DNA of 64,000 bases from Chloranthus sessilifolius (GCA_021018995.1 CM037586.1:8530328-8594327); one strand, 5' to 3'. Counted from the first letter of the stretch, positions 47,176-58,741 are shown. The notes: generated by a model from the sequence alone, not told the origin. Numbers and translations are program-made.

Positions 47176-49110
47176 TTACATTATTTCATTGGTAAGAACA
47201 ACGAAAGGCATATGCTCTTCATTATCTACATTAGCGATTCTCCCATCATCTTCTTTCGAGGATGCATGTATCTGATAATCATCCTTATTACCTTCGAATA
47301 ATTCACGAAGCAATTCACTCTCATCTTCTGCAAATGTTTCTTCATAGTTTCTCTTCCCATTATCGATTATCTTAAAAACATGACTCGTTCCATCAATACG
47401 AGGGTCAATAGTGATCGACTCTACTTTCATGGGCATGCATGCATTTGTACTAGCCTTATTTCATTTACAAGTATCACGAGGGACTTACAGTTTTTCCTTG
47501 CCCTTCACGTGACTATCTCGAGGGACTTGCACTTTCTCTTTGCCCTTCACGTCACTATCATGAGGGACTTGCACTTTTTTCTTGCCCTTCACATCACTAG
47601 CCCGAGGGACTTACACTTTTTCCATGCCCTTCACATCACTACCCCGAGGGACTTGCACTTTTTCCTTGCCTTTCACTTCCCTATCCCTCGGTCAGTTAGT
47701 TGGAGAACTTATATTTTTTGAGTCATTCTTTTTAGTAAAACTACTCATTTTTTTCGCATCTTTATTACAATTGGGAGAGGATTTGAATTCGTACTCTTTA
47801 CGTTGACCCTATTTTACAAAAATAACCTATCAGTTAGATTTTCAAGACATTGTAACAAATAACAATAATTCCTATTATGTTGCTTACCTTCAAAATTGTT
47901 ATCTCCAACTCTAATAATTTTAGGCCCTTTCTTAGATCACTGTTTAACTTTTTCTGTCTTCGCTCTTGATGAACAAGTTTATTGTTGGACTTCTCTAACG
48001 ATGTGATGCGACTACCTTGTTCTTTGAAAGACATTTCTCAGAGTTGAAGACGATTGAATTCGCAACCAACATAATCATTAATCTCATCCTGAATTACATC
48101 TTCTAATAATTCACGATCAGTGAATTCAAATTTTGGAATTATATGTGCATATGTTACCAGGAGGGTGAGATTAAGTTATCAAAAGAAGCAATATCCTTAT
48201 TTACTCACAGCTATAAAATGGAATTGGTTGAGGTTGACGCCAATAATACCTTAGGATTATTAAGCTCCGTAAGGTAATACTTTCGATGATGACTTTTTAC
48301 AGAGATATACTTCGTATATCTTGAAAAATCATCGATAATTGAAGTCGGTGCTATGATTGGAAAGTGCTCGTATGCCCAAATCTAAAACAAATTACAAACT
48401 AAAGATTTGTTAGGGAATATATGTATTATGCGATAAACGGTGTGTAAATTGATAACGTTCGCAAAGATAATAGCTAACCTGCAATACAAAGGTACATCCA
48501 TCAAGATTGGTATGCACACCGCTCCCCTTAAAATTTAAAACGACAAATCGAAAGGAGTTTAACAAACAGGTATGAGTAACTCGTCCTCATGCAATTCTGT
48601 TAAAGTACTCAATATTATAAACTAATCTCACGTACGTCTCTTCAATTGTCTTAGAGCTATTCGGTATCATGAAAGTCGCAAGAATATGTAATAATGTGAG
48701 ACAAGTAAAATCGACTCTTTTTTTTTCTATACTAGCAATAGTCACTGTCTTTTCTATTTCGCCGACACAAATACTCCCTACCCGACCAAAATATTTCATA
48801 CAAAATAAATTAATGTCTTCATTTTCGACATTCGGACCTTCCCCAAGAGTTTTAGGGATAATTTTAACATGCTTAAGACCGAGTAAAGTGGACATTTCTA
48901 GCAAGAGAAAACCAACAGTACGCCCACCAATGGAGAACCTCTAAGACTCATAGTCAAAATTTTCTATTAATATGTATATCAGCTTGTTGATTATAGGAAT
49001 ATCTATTAGATGAAGAAGAGGCTTCACTATAGTTGAACTAAAAACTTCAAGCTCCGCATGCGATAAAGCAGCTATAAGAGTAGAGACCCTAAGGGTAGAA
49101 CATGTAATTT
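47176..49110 (-). pseudogene. DUF1985 protein gene of the MULE, right copy
   Basis: The minus-strand twin of the gene at 19780-21980. In order: FDYES, a stop, RFSIGGRTVGFLLLEM and LLGLKHVKIIP (DUF1985 start, 49000-48800); KRVDFTCLTLLHILATFMIP; then an IWAYEHFPIIAPTS block with YYLTELNNPKVLL (DUF1985 end, about 48384-48240); a coiled coil at 48034-47834 (SLEKSNNKLVHQERRQKKLN); five 15-residue repeats of the type SDVKGKEKVQVPRG (47700-47455); and an acidic tail with EDESELLRELFEGNKDDY, ending in TAA at 47176-47178. In-frame stops show decay and introns are likely. The stop lies only 12 bases from the LARD insertion point, facing the end of the left gene. Role unknown. Confidence 0.72.
47465..47700 (-). 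repeat. Five 45-bp repeats coding for a Lys-rich 15-residue motif
   Basis: On the plus strand each unit reads CGAGGGACTTGCACTTTTTC then CTTGCCCTTCACATCACTA. The 45-base period keeps the minus-strand frame, so it is a true protein repeat of the DUF1985 gene (…DVKGKEKVQVPR…). The left DUF1985 gene has a different, acidic repeat in the same position. Confidence 0.85.
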
Positions 49111-50285
49111 TATCCTCTTGTGTATAATTTATAACATTACATTATAATTAATTTATGAATATGTGCCAGAAAATTTTCAAGAAAATAAATGCATTTACAG
49201 TTTAACATGAGTGAATTCAGCCACAAGACCGGTCTTAGACAAATATGACCTCTTTAAAGACTACGACAGTCTCATAACAGACCTAACATAATTCACACAA
49301 AATATCAATAAATATACTTATAATAATAAATAGATTTCCCTAATATTAACGATGATTTTTTTGGAAATTAATGATATTAACAGTTTCCCATGAGTGACAA
49401 AGTATAGGACATAAATGGTCTTATATGAGACGGAAATGGACTTATATGTGTCCCCATTAAATATGGTAAATAAGGAGATAGTTGGGACCCCGGTGGGTTA
49501 TCTCTAAGAACAAGCTAGTCATTATTACAAAGGTTAAGCATTTAAGACAGCATTACTACATTTCTATCTACTTTAAACAAGTCATTCATTAAAACAAAGA
49601 TTCAGCATTTAGGGCAATATTACTACATTTGTATATAGCTCAAACAAGCCATTCATTAAAATAAAGGTTGAGCATTTAAGACAAAATTACTATAACAATG
49701 TATATGAGTTGCTCTTATAAGTTTATCGGACTGCTGGAGATGTGTACGGAGAAAAGTTTAGGTCTACGTGATTAGAAGAGGATGAAACGTCGACAGAGTT
49801 GAAGGTTTGCAGAGACGGCAGTAACAGACTGCTCCCTGCTACTTCGTCAGCAGAGAAGAAGAAGCGAAGAGGGGGGGCTATATGGGATCCTAATGCTTTC
49901 AATGTTTATGAAAATCAGCGGCAAGAGAGGAGGGTTTGCAGATCTCTGTTCATTGCTTTAAAGAAGATCTATATCTTCAAAACAAGAGCTACCCAGACAT
50001 ACCTAGTTCAAATAATGGAACAGCAAGCAATGTCAAGCTTTTTTATACTGCAAAATGAAGAGAAAATGCTATATTTACGAGAAGAAGATAAAGAGAAGAG
50101 AGAACCCACTCGTCAGCAGGAAGAAGATGAATAGAAGAGAAAATTTTAGTTTTCTTTGATAGGTATGGAAGGATGGGTGTTTTAGTAAATTTATATTTAG
50201 GGTATTTTGGTCCTCTATAGTTTAACTTAAAAAAAGAAAAAAGACATGTGCAGAAATTTCAGACACTTGCAGGTAAATAATAAAA
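49111..50285. other. MULE right subterminal region
   Basis: Holds the likely 5' flank of the minus DUF1985 gene. The block TTAAGACA..ATTACTA, AA.AAGGTTGAGCATTTAAG with ATTCATTAAAA repeats two or three times at 49520-49700. A plus frame at 49799-50134 (111 residues, Lys/Arg/Glu-rich, REEDKEKREPTRQQEEDE at its end) has no recognisable domain; it may be a captured or chance ORF near the element end. Confidence 0.45.
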
Positions 50286-50381
50286 GAAAGTTTGGGTCAA
50301 GACCTTGCTGGGTCATTTTCATGAAGTTTGGACCTGGTGGGTAGATTACAAAGAGTTGGGACCCGACTGGGTAATCCACCC
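50286..50381 (-). repeat. MULE right terminal inverted repeat
   Basis: Inverted, it reads GGGTGGATTACCCAGTCGGG, then CCACCAGGTCCAAACTTCAT, then GACCCAGCAAGGTCTTGACC. The same three-unit build as 12600-12695, with about 70-75% identity by eye. Confidence 0.8.
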
Positions 50382-50390
50382 TTTGAAAAA

Positions 50391-50971
50391 TAGAAAATTG
50401 AATGCAGTCCATTTACTTCCTTCCATTGAGATAGAGCTCATTTCAGATAGGGCTCTTATTTTACTCGGTCAAGCACATAAACATGAACCGATGGGTCGGG
50501 TCGGACATCAGGCATTAGTCTGATCGACCCAACCTCGCCAAATATTTTAATATTTAAAATCAATTAAAATAATAGATTTTTAATCCATAGAGTATTCATG
50601 CCCGGTCGAGCATATACCAATGAGCTTTCCGATTAGGTGCACGGTCGGGTCGTGCCACGTGTGTACCATCGAGTTAGTTTGGACATAGTCCAATTCTCGG
50701 TCGGGCAGCCAAAATGTTGGCCCGACCTGACCCCTTGAATGGCAGCCCACACTAAGTCTAACAGTTAGATCAAATTTTCATCCCATAATTCAAACTATCG
50801 GCCAAAATATATCGATTCTGGTCGGTACCGAAACAAAATTTAAGTCCGAAATTTCGGGCTTAATAGTATATGAAAGGCAAAATTACGACCTAACAATCTG
50901 TGAAACTACAAAATTTTGGTTTCAGCTAGTCCTGAGAAAGAAACCGACATTTTTGATCCTTGGGCAGATGG
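50391..50971. other. Intergenic, no gene seen
   Basis: Plain intergenic DNA after the MULE target duplication. GGTCGGGTCG-like words (50490-50760) recur loosely. No frame, repeat boundary or RNA gene was identified. Confidence 0.5.
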
Positions 50972-51256
50972 GGTGTGGTGATTAGCACCAATAAAGATGG
51001 TACTGCCCCATTTCAGTGTTGGGTGATCTGAGTTGTCCACTCAACACACCCCTTTGATGGACCAAATACACAGTTGAAGTCGATGACCATCTCTTGACGG
51101 CGTCCACAAACTGTAGATAAATATGGAGCATTACTACTACATTCTTTTTTGATTTCAAGCTTCATCCTATAACAACTCAACAACAGTAAAAAATCTAAAA
51201 ATAGTTGCATATTATCTACCCAAAGGATTTAATTTTGTAACCATTGATTAGTGGAG
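50972..51256 (+). repeat. Upstream module U2, first part
   Basis: GTGTGGTGATTAGCACCAAT, then CAGTGTTGGGTGATCT and ACACAGTTGAAGTCGATGAC, as in U1 (4590) and U3 (60838). It is cut at GTGGAG by the solo LTR and continues at 56936 with TGGAGTCAGCCCAGATTGG. Confidence 0.75.
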
Positions 51257-54200
51257 TGTCACGACCCAGAATCCTAGCCAATTTCAAGGGCTTAGAATTT
51301 CATGTTATGACACTGCACGCTTGTTAAGGCGATAAGCGGACGTACATATCTTACATAAAAATTTGGGCTCCCAAAAATCGTGAACCCAAATCTTCTTCTC
51401 ATATTAAAATTTTCATCATTTAACTTACATTGAATTTGAAGTCCACAACACTAAATGGACGGAAATAAAAGTACGATCACTACCAGAAAGTCTTTCCAAA
51501 TATTTAATATATACCTAATATCGTCTAACTGATCATCCAGGTCGTCACCCTCATAATCCGTATCATCTTCCAATGCATCAACTCTACCGAGCAGTATGGT
51601 CCATATCTTCACCTGCAGCTGTCAATTTTTGGTGGGATGAGTTTACTCAGTCACGTAAACTCAGTGGGTTGCACAACCGATCCACCACAATCTACCCGGG
51701 TGATCGTGGGTATAACCTTGTGAGTAAAAATGAATCTTTTATAATTCCATATAAACAAAATAATAAAAGTTTTCATAAACATTTCATATCTATAAACTAT
51801 AAAACTGAAAGAACATAACATATTTCAGTGCATTGCATATGATGCTTCTAATGCTTATTACTTTTCTGACTTATCTTGGTAACTTAACTTACGTGGCATA
51901 TCGAAAATCTTATTATTACTCCATATGTCTACACACAACGTATTTCGTATCTTACTTATCTTGTTTAAACAATCTGGGTCAGGATCGCTGCTCGAGTCTA
52001 TCACGCGAGGTCCACGCGTAGATAATCACCTAACCTCCATATCATATCATAAACCACCATCAGCCCGATGAGGTTGGGCACATAAAAATCAGTGTTCCCT
52101 TAAGTCGAGATGCTGTCGTATCATATTATCCTTAAGACTCGTCTTGGCTGCAGACGTTAAATCTTGCGGTGACATACGAGGCATGACACGTGTAGAAACT
52201 TAATTCATGTTTAGCTGTCTTTCACAACGTATCTTAACATATCATAATATTATTCGGTTCTGGGCTTAGGTCCCCGCCCTGATATCATATTTGTGTGGGC
52301 TTAGGTCCCCACTTTCTTAACATCTCGTAGCTTAATACATTCATATTCCATCTTTTCTTAAACTTAATTAGAGTGGGTAACGGTGCGATAGGCTTCACAA
52401 ATCACGCTTTCCAAGGGATGGGTTCCGTAGTAACTTGGATGTACTTCGTGCGGCAGCTTATACTCTCATAGAGGTGTTACATCCGTACATGGATGCCTAC
52501 ATTCCAAGTTTCACGTGATCGTAAAAGAAACTCTACCGTGACGAAGGCTTAAAAGTCGTGTGTCGTATCTTATTATTTTTTCTTAACATACATATGCTCT
52601 AACGTACTTTTAATTGATGAATGTCACACAAAGCAAATGAAATATATATAATAAGAAAGTATATAATCATAAGGGAAACTAATATTACTCATAATTTAGA
52701 ACGCCTCACTCATCATTAAGAGAGAGAAGAATGCGACCTAAAAATGAAGGTACGTGAGTATCAGAATGCGTATCACAAGGTGATGTTATACTAGTCTCAT
52801 CAGATAGATCTTGTCGATCTGATGAAAATAAACTGGTCATTTGTGAAATTTGACTAAATATTGACTCCCATATGACTCAAACAAGTTTTGACTGTCGGAT
52901 TCTTGTTGCACGATTTTCGGGGTACATACACCTTCATAGTGTGGGTAGAAGATGTACCTAAATAGTTGTCCTAAACTTAGAAGGTGAGTTGGGCATATTC
53001 AAAAGGTTTGGGTCTGCGATTTTATGAAATGCGCATTTGACTACTTTGGGTATACGAGCCCATTAAGGGTCCATAGACTAAACGGGCCCACTAGGCCCAT
53101 GGACCTTTCTAATATTTAGGAGTCTTGACTGATTCAATTTTCATCAAGGCTTATACGATATTTAAGGTGGATCTTAAGGATTTGAATAAATCGGATATGG
53201 GACATCGGGTTTGGTAACTATATGGTGTCATAGAAAAAGTGGGTATTGACCACTGGCCTGATTCGACCCAAAATCTGAAATCTAAAAGGGTCAATTCAGA
53301 CCCTAGACTAAAGTGCCACAAGCATAGAGTGCAGAAATTTTGGTGGTTATGTGCACAACTTTAAGTGGTGCAAAGACGCGATGTGTCTATTTAAATCAAA
53401 TTTGATCATCTATTCAATAGACGAACATATGATCCATATTTTGATCTTCGGGCTTCGGCCCATAGGTCTGTGGTCCACTAAATTTAATGGGTCATACTGG
53501 ACCCTTTAGCCAGCGTATAAGCAAATTTAAATAAATAAACACAGGATATATTATAAGTGTAAATAAATATATTCACATATTTGGGTTATTAAAATTTATA
53601 AAAATAAGGACATGTGGATCAATGTGAACCGTTAGATATATAAAGCATGTGATTTTATACGGAGTCCATGGTTTGACCGGGGTAAAAAACTGGTCGGATC
53701 CCCAGGATTGAAATGGTCAAACTAGGACATTCACATCGAGTGCATAACAAAACAAAACAAGGCAGCAACCTGTTCTTGACGTGAGATTTATTTTGCCGGC
53801 ACACTTGGGTATCATAAGGAAATGTATAGTTTACTATAGTTCTCGGCCGATGGGTTCAACCATAGGGTCAACCCTTTGACCATAACCATCTTATAAATCC
53901 ACACAAAACCTAAGAATGAAAAATTATAATTTTCATATAATTATTACAAAAAGTATAAATGCGTAGATTTAGATGGATAGAAGAGCACTCATCTTTTGAA
54001 GATTTTGATCGGTTGGATTGGCAGGATCTAGCTTTAGCGTCCGACCTCATGTGATGATCACAAGCGATTGCGTTGACATAAATTGATTTTGATGCTCCTA
54101 TTATCGTTGTGCACTTTGAAGCTGTTGTGTTATTGGAACACTCAAAAGAATCAAGCGTTTGGATGCTCGAGACCATTGAACGGAGGATGGAGATGGCAGC

Positions 54201-54480
54201 AAATAGATCCCATAGTTATCACTGCTGTATGGACGAGGGAGATCGATGGACTAGTGGTTGCTGCAACCACTAAATATTATCCTTAATCTGTTGTTTATTA
54301 CAAAATCAAAGAGACATGAAAGATTTCGCGGCTTTGGCTTGAAAGGGGATGAGAAAGAGATGTTTTAATGGTTGAAGGTTATAAGAGCAAGGGCCTTTTC
54401 ATTATGCATTACAAAAATCTTAGAGAGAGACCTTGAGGAAGAGAGAGGTCAGCAAAGCTGCTTGGGTTAGTGGTTTAACG

Positions 54481-54482
<2 letters not shown>

Positions 54483-54519
<37 letters not shown>

Positions 54520-54520
54520 C
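54483..54520. repeat. (TA)n microsatellite
   Basis: An uninterrupted run of 19 TA units inside the solo LTR, a likely length-variable site. Confidence 0.95.
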
Positions 54521-54959
54521 GAGAGGGAAAGATGGGTTAGTGGCTGCTTCATTATCCTTGTCTAATAACTTGAGTTTTTTTATTGGAGAGAGACGGACGA
54601 TAGAGAGAGAGAGGATGGGGGTAGTTTCCTTGGGTCTTGTTGAGAGCATGGATCAAAATCTCGATTTCGGTTTCGGTTTCGTTCATGACCCGAACCGTAA
54701 ATTGGTCAAATTTCGGTCTAAATATTGATAAATTTTGATAAATTTTATAGTTTTTTGAAAATATGCTCTGAGCTTTACTGAACTTTGCTGAACTTTTTTA
54801 TTTTTATTTTTAACTCTTTGACATTATAGGCCACAAATTAGATAACTTAAAACTACCTACAATGTTTTTTTTGGCCATTTATGATGGCTTAAATCTCCCA
54901 ATAATTTCTTTTCTTATCTCACACCATTGAAGTTTGATTTATCAACCATCAATCTAAAT

Positions 54960-55960
54960 TGTCCAAGTAGCTAGCAATCTATCATTAGAATGACAATCTC
55001 AGCCCAATGAAGTATGCGGATAAGTGAACGTCAACAATCTGATTGACGAACTTTAATATCAGCCATTAAAACTAAAAGCAGCGGGTGCTATTATAGTCAA
55101 TGGATTGGATGGTTTAGATCTCCTTAAAATACTATTTTTAGGCATGTTACACTTCAATATAGGATCGGTCACTTTGATGGTTCTGATTCGGATCACCCAC
55201 ATCTTAAATCATTGATGGTGTAAGATCATTTAAAAACCAATGACACTCAGAAGAGTTGGTCCCTTAAAAATTATGGGGTTCAATTTTTAAAAGCACAACT
55301 CATTTTAAACTAATTTTAAAATCTGTAACTTTAGGCCCATCTTAAATCATTGATTAATGGTCTTTAATATCAACCATTAAATTGAAAACAATGATTGATA
55401 TTAACTCCACAAATCAGATGACTTTAATCATCTTAAAAAAATATTTTTGGGCCTATCATAACTACAATCAGATGGCTTAAATCTCTCTACTTGGAATGGC
55501 AATCTTAGCCCAATGAAATATGTGAATAAGCGAACGTCAACCATCCGATTGACGAACTTTAATATCAGCCATTAAAACTAAAAGCAACGGATGATATTAT
55601 AGTCAATGAATTAGATGGTTTAGATCTCCTTAAATTACTATTTTTAGGCATGCTGCACTTCAATATATGATTTGCCACCTTGATAATTCGGATCACCCAT
55701 ATCTTAAATCATTGATAGTGTAAAATCATTTAAACACCAATAATGATTACGAGAGGTGGCCCCTTAAAAATGATGGGTTTCAATTTTTAAAAGTACAGCC
55801 CATCGTAAATCAATTTTAAAATCTGTACCACCCATCTTAAACCATTAATTAATAGTATTTAATATCGACCATTAAATTGAAAATAATGGTTGATATTAAG
55901 TTCACAAATCAGATGGCTTAAATCTCCCTAAAAATTTAGGCATCACTCGAGGTTTGACTA
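54960..55960. repeat. About 505-bp tandem duplication inside the solo LTR
   Basis: GAATGACAATCTCAGCCCAA at 54989 and GAATGGCAATCTTAGCCCAA at 55495 start two copies that run in parallel through GACGAACTTTAATATCAGCC, GGTTTAGATCTCCTTAAA and AAATCATTGAT.GTGTAA. Divergence is roughly 8-10% by eye, so it is not recent. Confidence 0.85.
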
Positions 55961-56935
55961 ATCAGCTAAAAAAGACCCTTTATCTAACCTCCCTACACAA
56001 GATAATACCGTGTACTAGTTCAACACATTTATTTCTCCTGAGCAAGTCGGTTACATATATGATATATGTACCAACACAGAAAAGAAAAAAGCTTGGGAGG
56101 AGAAGAAGGAAAAAGTAAAAAGAAGAAGAAGACGAAGACGATGGGTTTTTTGAATTCTTTTTTTTTTCCCCTTTCTTTTTTCTTCTTCTCCTCATATTTT
56201 GTTTTTTTGTACTGTTAATGAAGCAAGTAAGGGAAAAGATGGGTTTTTTTTTTTTTTTTTTAATCTCCATTTTTTGTTTTTTTGTGTTGTTAATGAAGTA
56301 AGCAAGGGAAAAGTTTTTTTTTTTATTTTTTTTGTAAAAAGTGGGTTTTAAAGCCCTTTAAAAAAATTTGAAAACTAGAAACCGGCCGATAATTTGATTT
56401 TTCCAGGAGGAGTTCGATAACTTGCATATTTCCGTCCCGGTTCAGGTCGAAACAGAGTCATCTCGGCCAAGATTTTTATCCATGGTTGAGAGAGGGAGAG
56501 AGGAGGCTTAATTGGAGAAATAAAGAGTGCACGGTTGGGCAATCTTTGAATAAAATAGGAAGAGTCCTAAAAGACTAAGACTTCCGGAAAAAAAAAAAAA
56601 AAAAAAACAGTGTTTCTATCTTTGCAGCTCCAGGGTATGGATAGGGTTAGGTTATGATGTTTAACACCAACACTATAAGACAGTATATGGGCATCTAATA
56701 CCACACACATACACATATATAGAAGTATTGGGGTCTGGGCTTGGAGTCGGCTTCGAATCCGGCCTTGATGATTCGGGTCGTGTCAAGCATGGGTTCACAC
56801 ACTCTACAGAAGGATGGGTTCAAGGCCATGTCACATAAGTCAAACTTTTGACTAAGGTCAAATCAGCTAATTAAAGGGTCGCATTATCGTCAAAGGTCAA
56901 CGGCTCAACGTTAATGACAAATCAGGGTCGTTACA

Positions 56936-57147
56936 TGGAGTCAGCCCAGATTGGAGAGCAGCTAGCTGGTTTACACGTTTACTTACTTGTATAATAATGT
57001 ACCATATCGGGGCGTCTTTTCATCATTCCCAACAAACAATTTGCAACTGTCAAAATGAAGTTGTTCCTCCAAACTTCAGTATTCTAATCTTCAATCCAGA
57101 CCATCAAATTGATAGCCCACCACTTGGATAGATCGTTGCCCTAAAAC
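56936..57147 (+). repeat. Upstream module U2, second part
   Basis: CAGCCCAGATTGGAGAGCAG, TTCCCAACAAACAATTTGCA and CCAAACTTCAGTATTCTAAT match 4730-4960 of U1. It leads directly into the promoter of RING copy 2. Confidence 0.75.
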
Positions 57148-57380
57148 TAGTGATTAAGATTGGGGAGTTCACCATCTTCGATGCTGCTACAAACCATACG
57201 ATAAAAAGTACCAATGAGTAATGACTTTCCTTTTTATGTTCACTTCGATGCTGCAACAAAACTTAACGCCCAAACAAAATATATAAATACTACGAATTAT
57301 TAACCCTAATTCCTATAGATCTCATACTTGAAGAAGAAAGAAAATCTTTAACTCTCGGTAAAGGAGTTATATAGAAGAGG
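57148..57380 (+). promoter_or_regulatory. Duplicated promoter P1 of the RING gene
   Basis: Parallels 57398-57660 at an offset of about 250 bases: GTGAT.AAGATTGGGG, GATGCTGCTA.AAA, AAAAAGTA, then TATATAAATACTACGAA (about 57280) and ATCTCATACTTGAAGAAGAA. It is a tandem duplicate of the core promoter and leader with no coding sequence of its own before P2. Confidence 0.7.
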
Positions 57381-57598
57381 TAAACGCGTGCAAATTAGTG
57401 ATCAAGATTGGGGTTTACATTTTCTTCCATGCTGCTATAAATTATACTATAAAAAGTATATATGATCTTTCTTTCTTTTTTTCTTTCTTTCTATATTTAG
57501 ATGACCGTAAGTAAAATCTTAAGAGTTAGATTTTCCCTCTAACTATATATGGGTAGCGTTATTTTGCAGCCAACAAAACAAAACATAATGCGAAACGA

Positions 57599-57606
57599 TA
57601 TATAAA
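57599..57606 (+). promoter_or_regulatory. TATA box (P2) of RING copy 2
   Basis: TATATAAA, 112 bases before the ATG at 57711. The same box with the same following text (…ACTACGAA…, ATCTCATACTTGAA) occurs in P1, and in altered form at 61907. Confidence 0.7.
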
Positions 57607-57710
57607 CACTACGAAACCCTTGTTCGTATATATACATCTCATACTTGAAAAGAAGATTTATAGAAGACCCACATAGAGAGAGCGAGCAACTACAACTCAA
57701 TCGTATTACC

Positions 57711-58334
57711 ATGGCCCACAACATAAAAGCAGAGGTATTATCTATTACATCCTTCAATCAAGAACAAATTGAATTCGACCTCGAACCAAATCGAGTATGC
57801 ATTGCTATTCGTAAGAAAGAAGAGTTTCAATGGAAACGGAGCGATGGCGTTAACTGGGTGGATGAATCAGCCGATGAGATGCGCTACCGCACCATAGAAT
57901 TTGATCGTTTAACAAATTCACTTGTTGTTCAAACGGCGGTTTTCGATATGCTTTCGAGTTATAGCATTCATATGGAGCATGCCCGGCTCATCGAACCTAG
58001 CATATCTTCCCGCGCTGTCGACCAATTCGAGGTAGCGAGAGAAAGGGGTGATAAGGCTCTATACATATATGTCATAATAAAGGTCTTTAATTCGCTAGTA
58101 TACAAAGACGGAGAACAGGAGATCTCAGGCTTCGATCGAGACCTTAAGGAGCACCGAAATTGAAGAGAAAGATTGTGGAAAAGATATGTGTGATTTGAAG
58201 GGAAGAATTTAGTACGGGAATAAAAGTTTTACGGGTCCCTTGTGATCGTATCTTTAATTCATGGAAACTACGTAGTTATTTGGCTGAAGCAAAGTTGTCT
58301 ATGCCCAATTTGCCGATACGCCATGGCGTCGTAG
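57711..58334 (+). pseudogene. RING-H2 zinc-finger protein, copy 2 (N-terminal domain open, RING broken)
   Basis: I choose the ATG at 57711 because its context, ACCATGGC, is ideal for plants; an in-frame ATG at 57645 lies in the leader. The frame gives 150 residues to TGA at 58161: MAHNIKAEVLSITSFNQEQI, then WVDESADEMRYRTIEFDRL, VVQTAVFDMLSSYSI and ALYIYVIIKVFNSL. I do not recognise this domain by name. Beyond the stop, other frames give EKICVI, a UGA where zinc ligand 2 should be, REEFSTGIKVLRVPCDRIF (H4 changed to R), then HGNYVVIWLKQS (C6 changed to Y) and CLCPICRYAMAS with TAG at 58332-58334. The ancestor was thus an N-terminal domain plus a C-terminal RING-H2 of about 205 residues. As it stands it could make only a RING-less protein. 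Copies 1 and 3 are its relatives. Confidence 0.75.
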
Positions 58335-58741
58335 ATATTAGACACCTGATTTATTTTATTATTTTTTATTTAGCCTTTGCTCTTTTGCGATTTTTATGTT
58401 TCTAAATTTGTATTGACGCTTGGGTATATTGTTAATAAAAATTACTTCAATTGTTCCTTTTATTGGTAATGAAAATTTAAGGTGGTTAATAGGTTTTAGC
58501 ATAAGCGCCCACCAATAATTTTTAGGTCACTTTTTAATATGTGTTCCTTATGAAATAAAAATTGATGGTATGCCAATGATGACTTGATCAGTTGTGTTAA
58601 AGATTGGGCAAAATTTTTTTCGTTTTCTCATACTACAAAAAATAAGATAAATAACGGCAACTTTTTGTAACAAAAAATTGTGCAATATTAACAAAAAAAC
58701 TATTAAAGGCTACTGCCGCTAATAGTTGTATTTTTTGTAGG
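58335..58741 (+). other. 3' flank of RING copy 2
   Basis: TTTTTATGTTTCTAAATTTG then TTGACGCTTGGGTATA matches 2969-3000 behind RING copy 1, so this is the shared 3' untranslated region. The rest is AT-rich with nothing recognised. Confidence 0.6.

Larger units (their letters stand above)
12600..50381. mobile_element. Kaonashi-like Mutator element (MULE) with very large nested insertions
   Basis: The left end is GAGTTAATTACCCAGCGGGT. The right end, inverted, is GGGTGGATTACCCAGTCGGG. Both inverted repeats extend about 95 bases and each is made of three imperfect 30-base units (…CCAG.GGGTC…, …AGGTCC.AACTTC…, …CAGCAAGGTCT…). The flanks carry TTTGGAAAA (12591-12599) and TTTGAAAAA (50382-50390), a 9-bp duplication with one mismatch, the Mutator signature. 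The element holds a decayed MuDR-type transposase on the plus strand and two convergent DUF1985 genes. Removing the LTR element at 22070-47163 leaves about 12.7 kb. DUF1985 genes are known cargo of Kaonashi-type MULEs in plants. Confidence 0.85.
51257..56935 (-). mobile_element. 5.7-kb solo LTR, Gypsy type
   Basis: On the plus strand TGTCACGACCC … CAGGGTCGTTACA, with a perfect 5-bp duplication TGGAG (51252-51256 and 56936-56940). On the minus strand it starts TGTAACGACCC and ends GGGTCGTGACA, the style of chromovirus LTRs, and it has the GACAGCTGCAGGTGAAG-like block near 51620 that resembles the Gypsy U5. No gag or pol is seen. Its unusual length comes partly from the tandem duplication at 54960-55960 and simple repeats. 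A GGGCTTAGGTCCCC word repeats near 52263-52305. Confidence 0.8.

Noticed and set aside
55980..56270. 96-residue minus frame with Lys and Ser runs
   Set aside because: It reads T- and CTT-rich simple sequence inside the 5.7-kb solo LTR.
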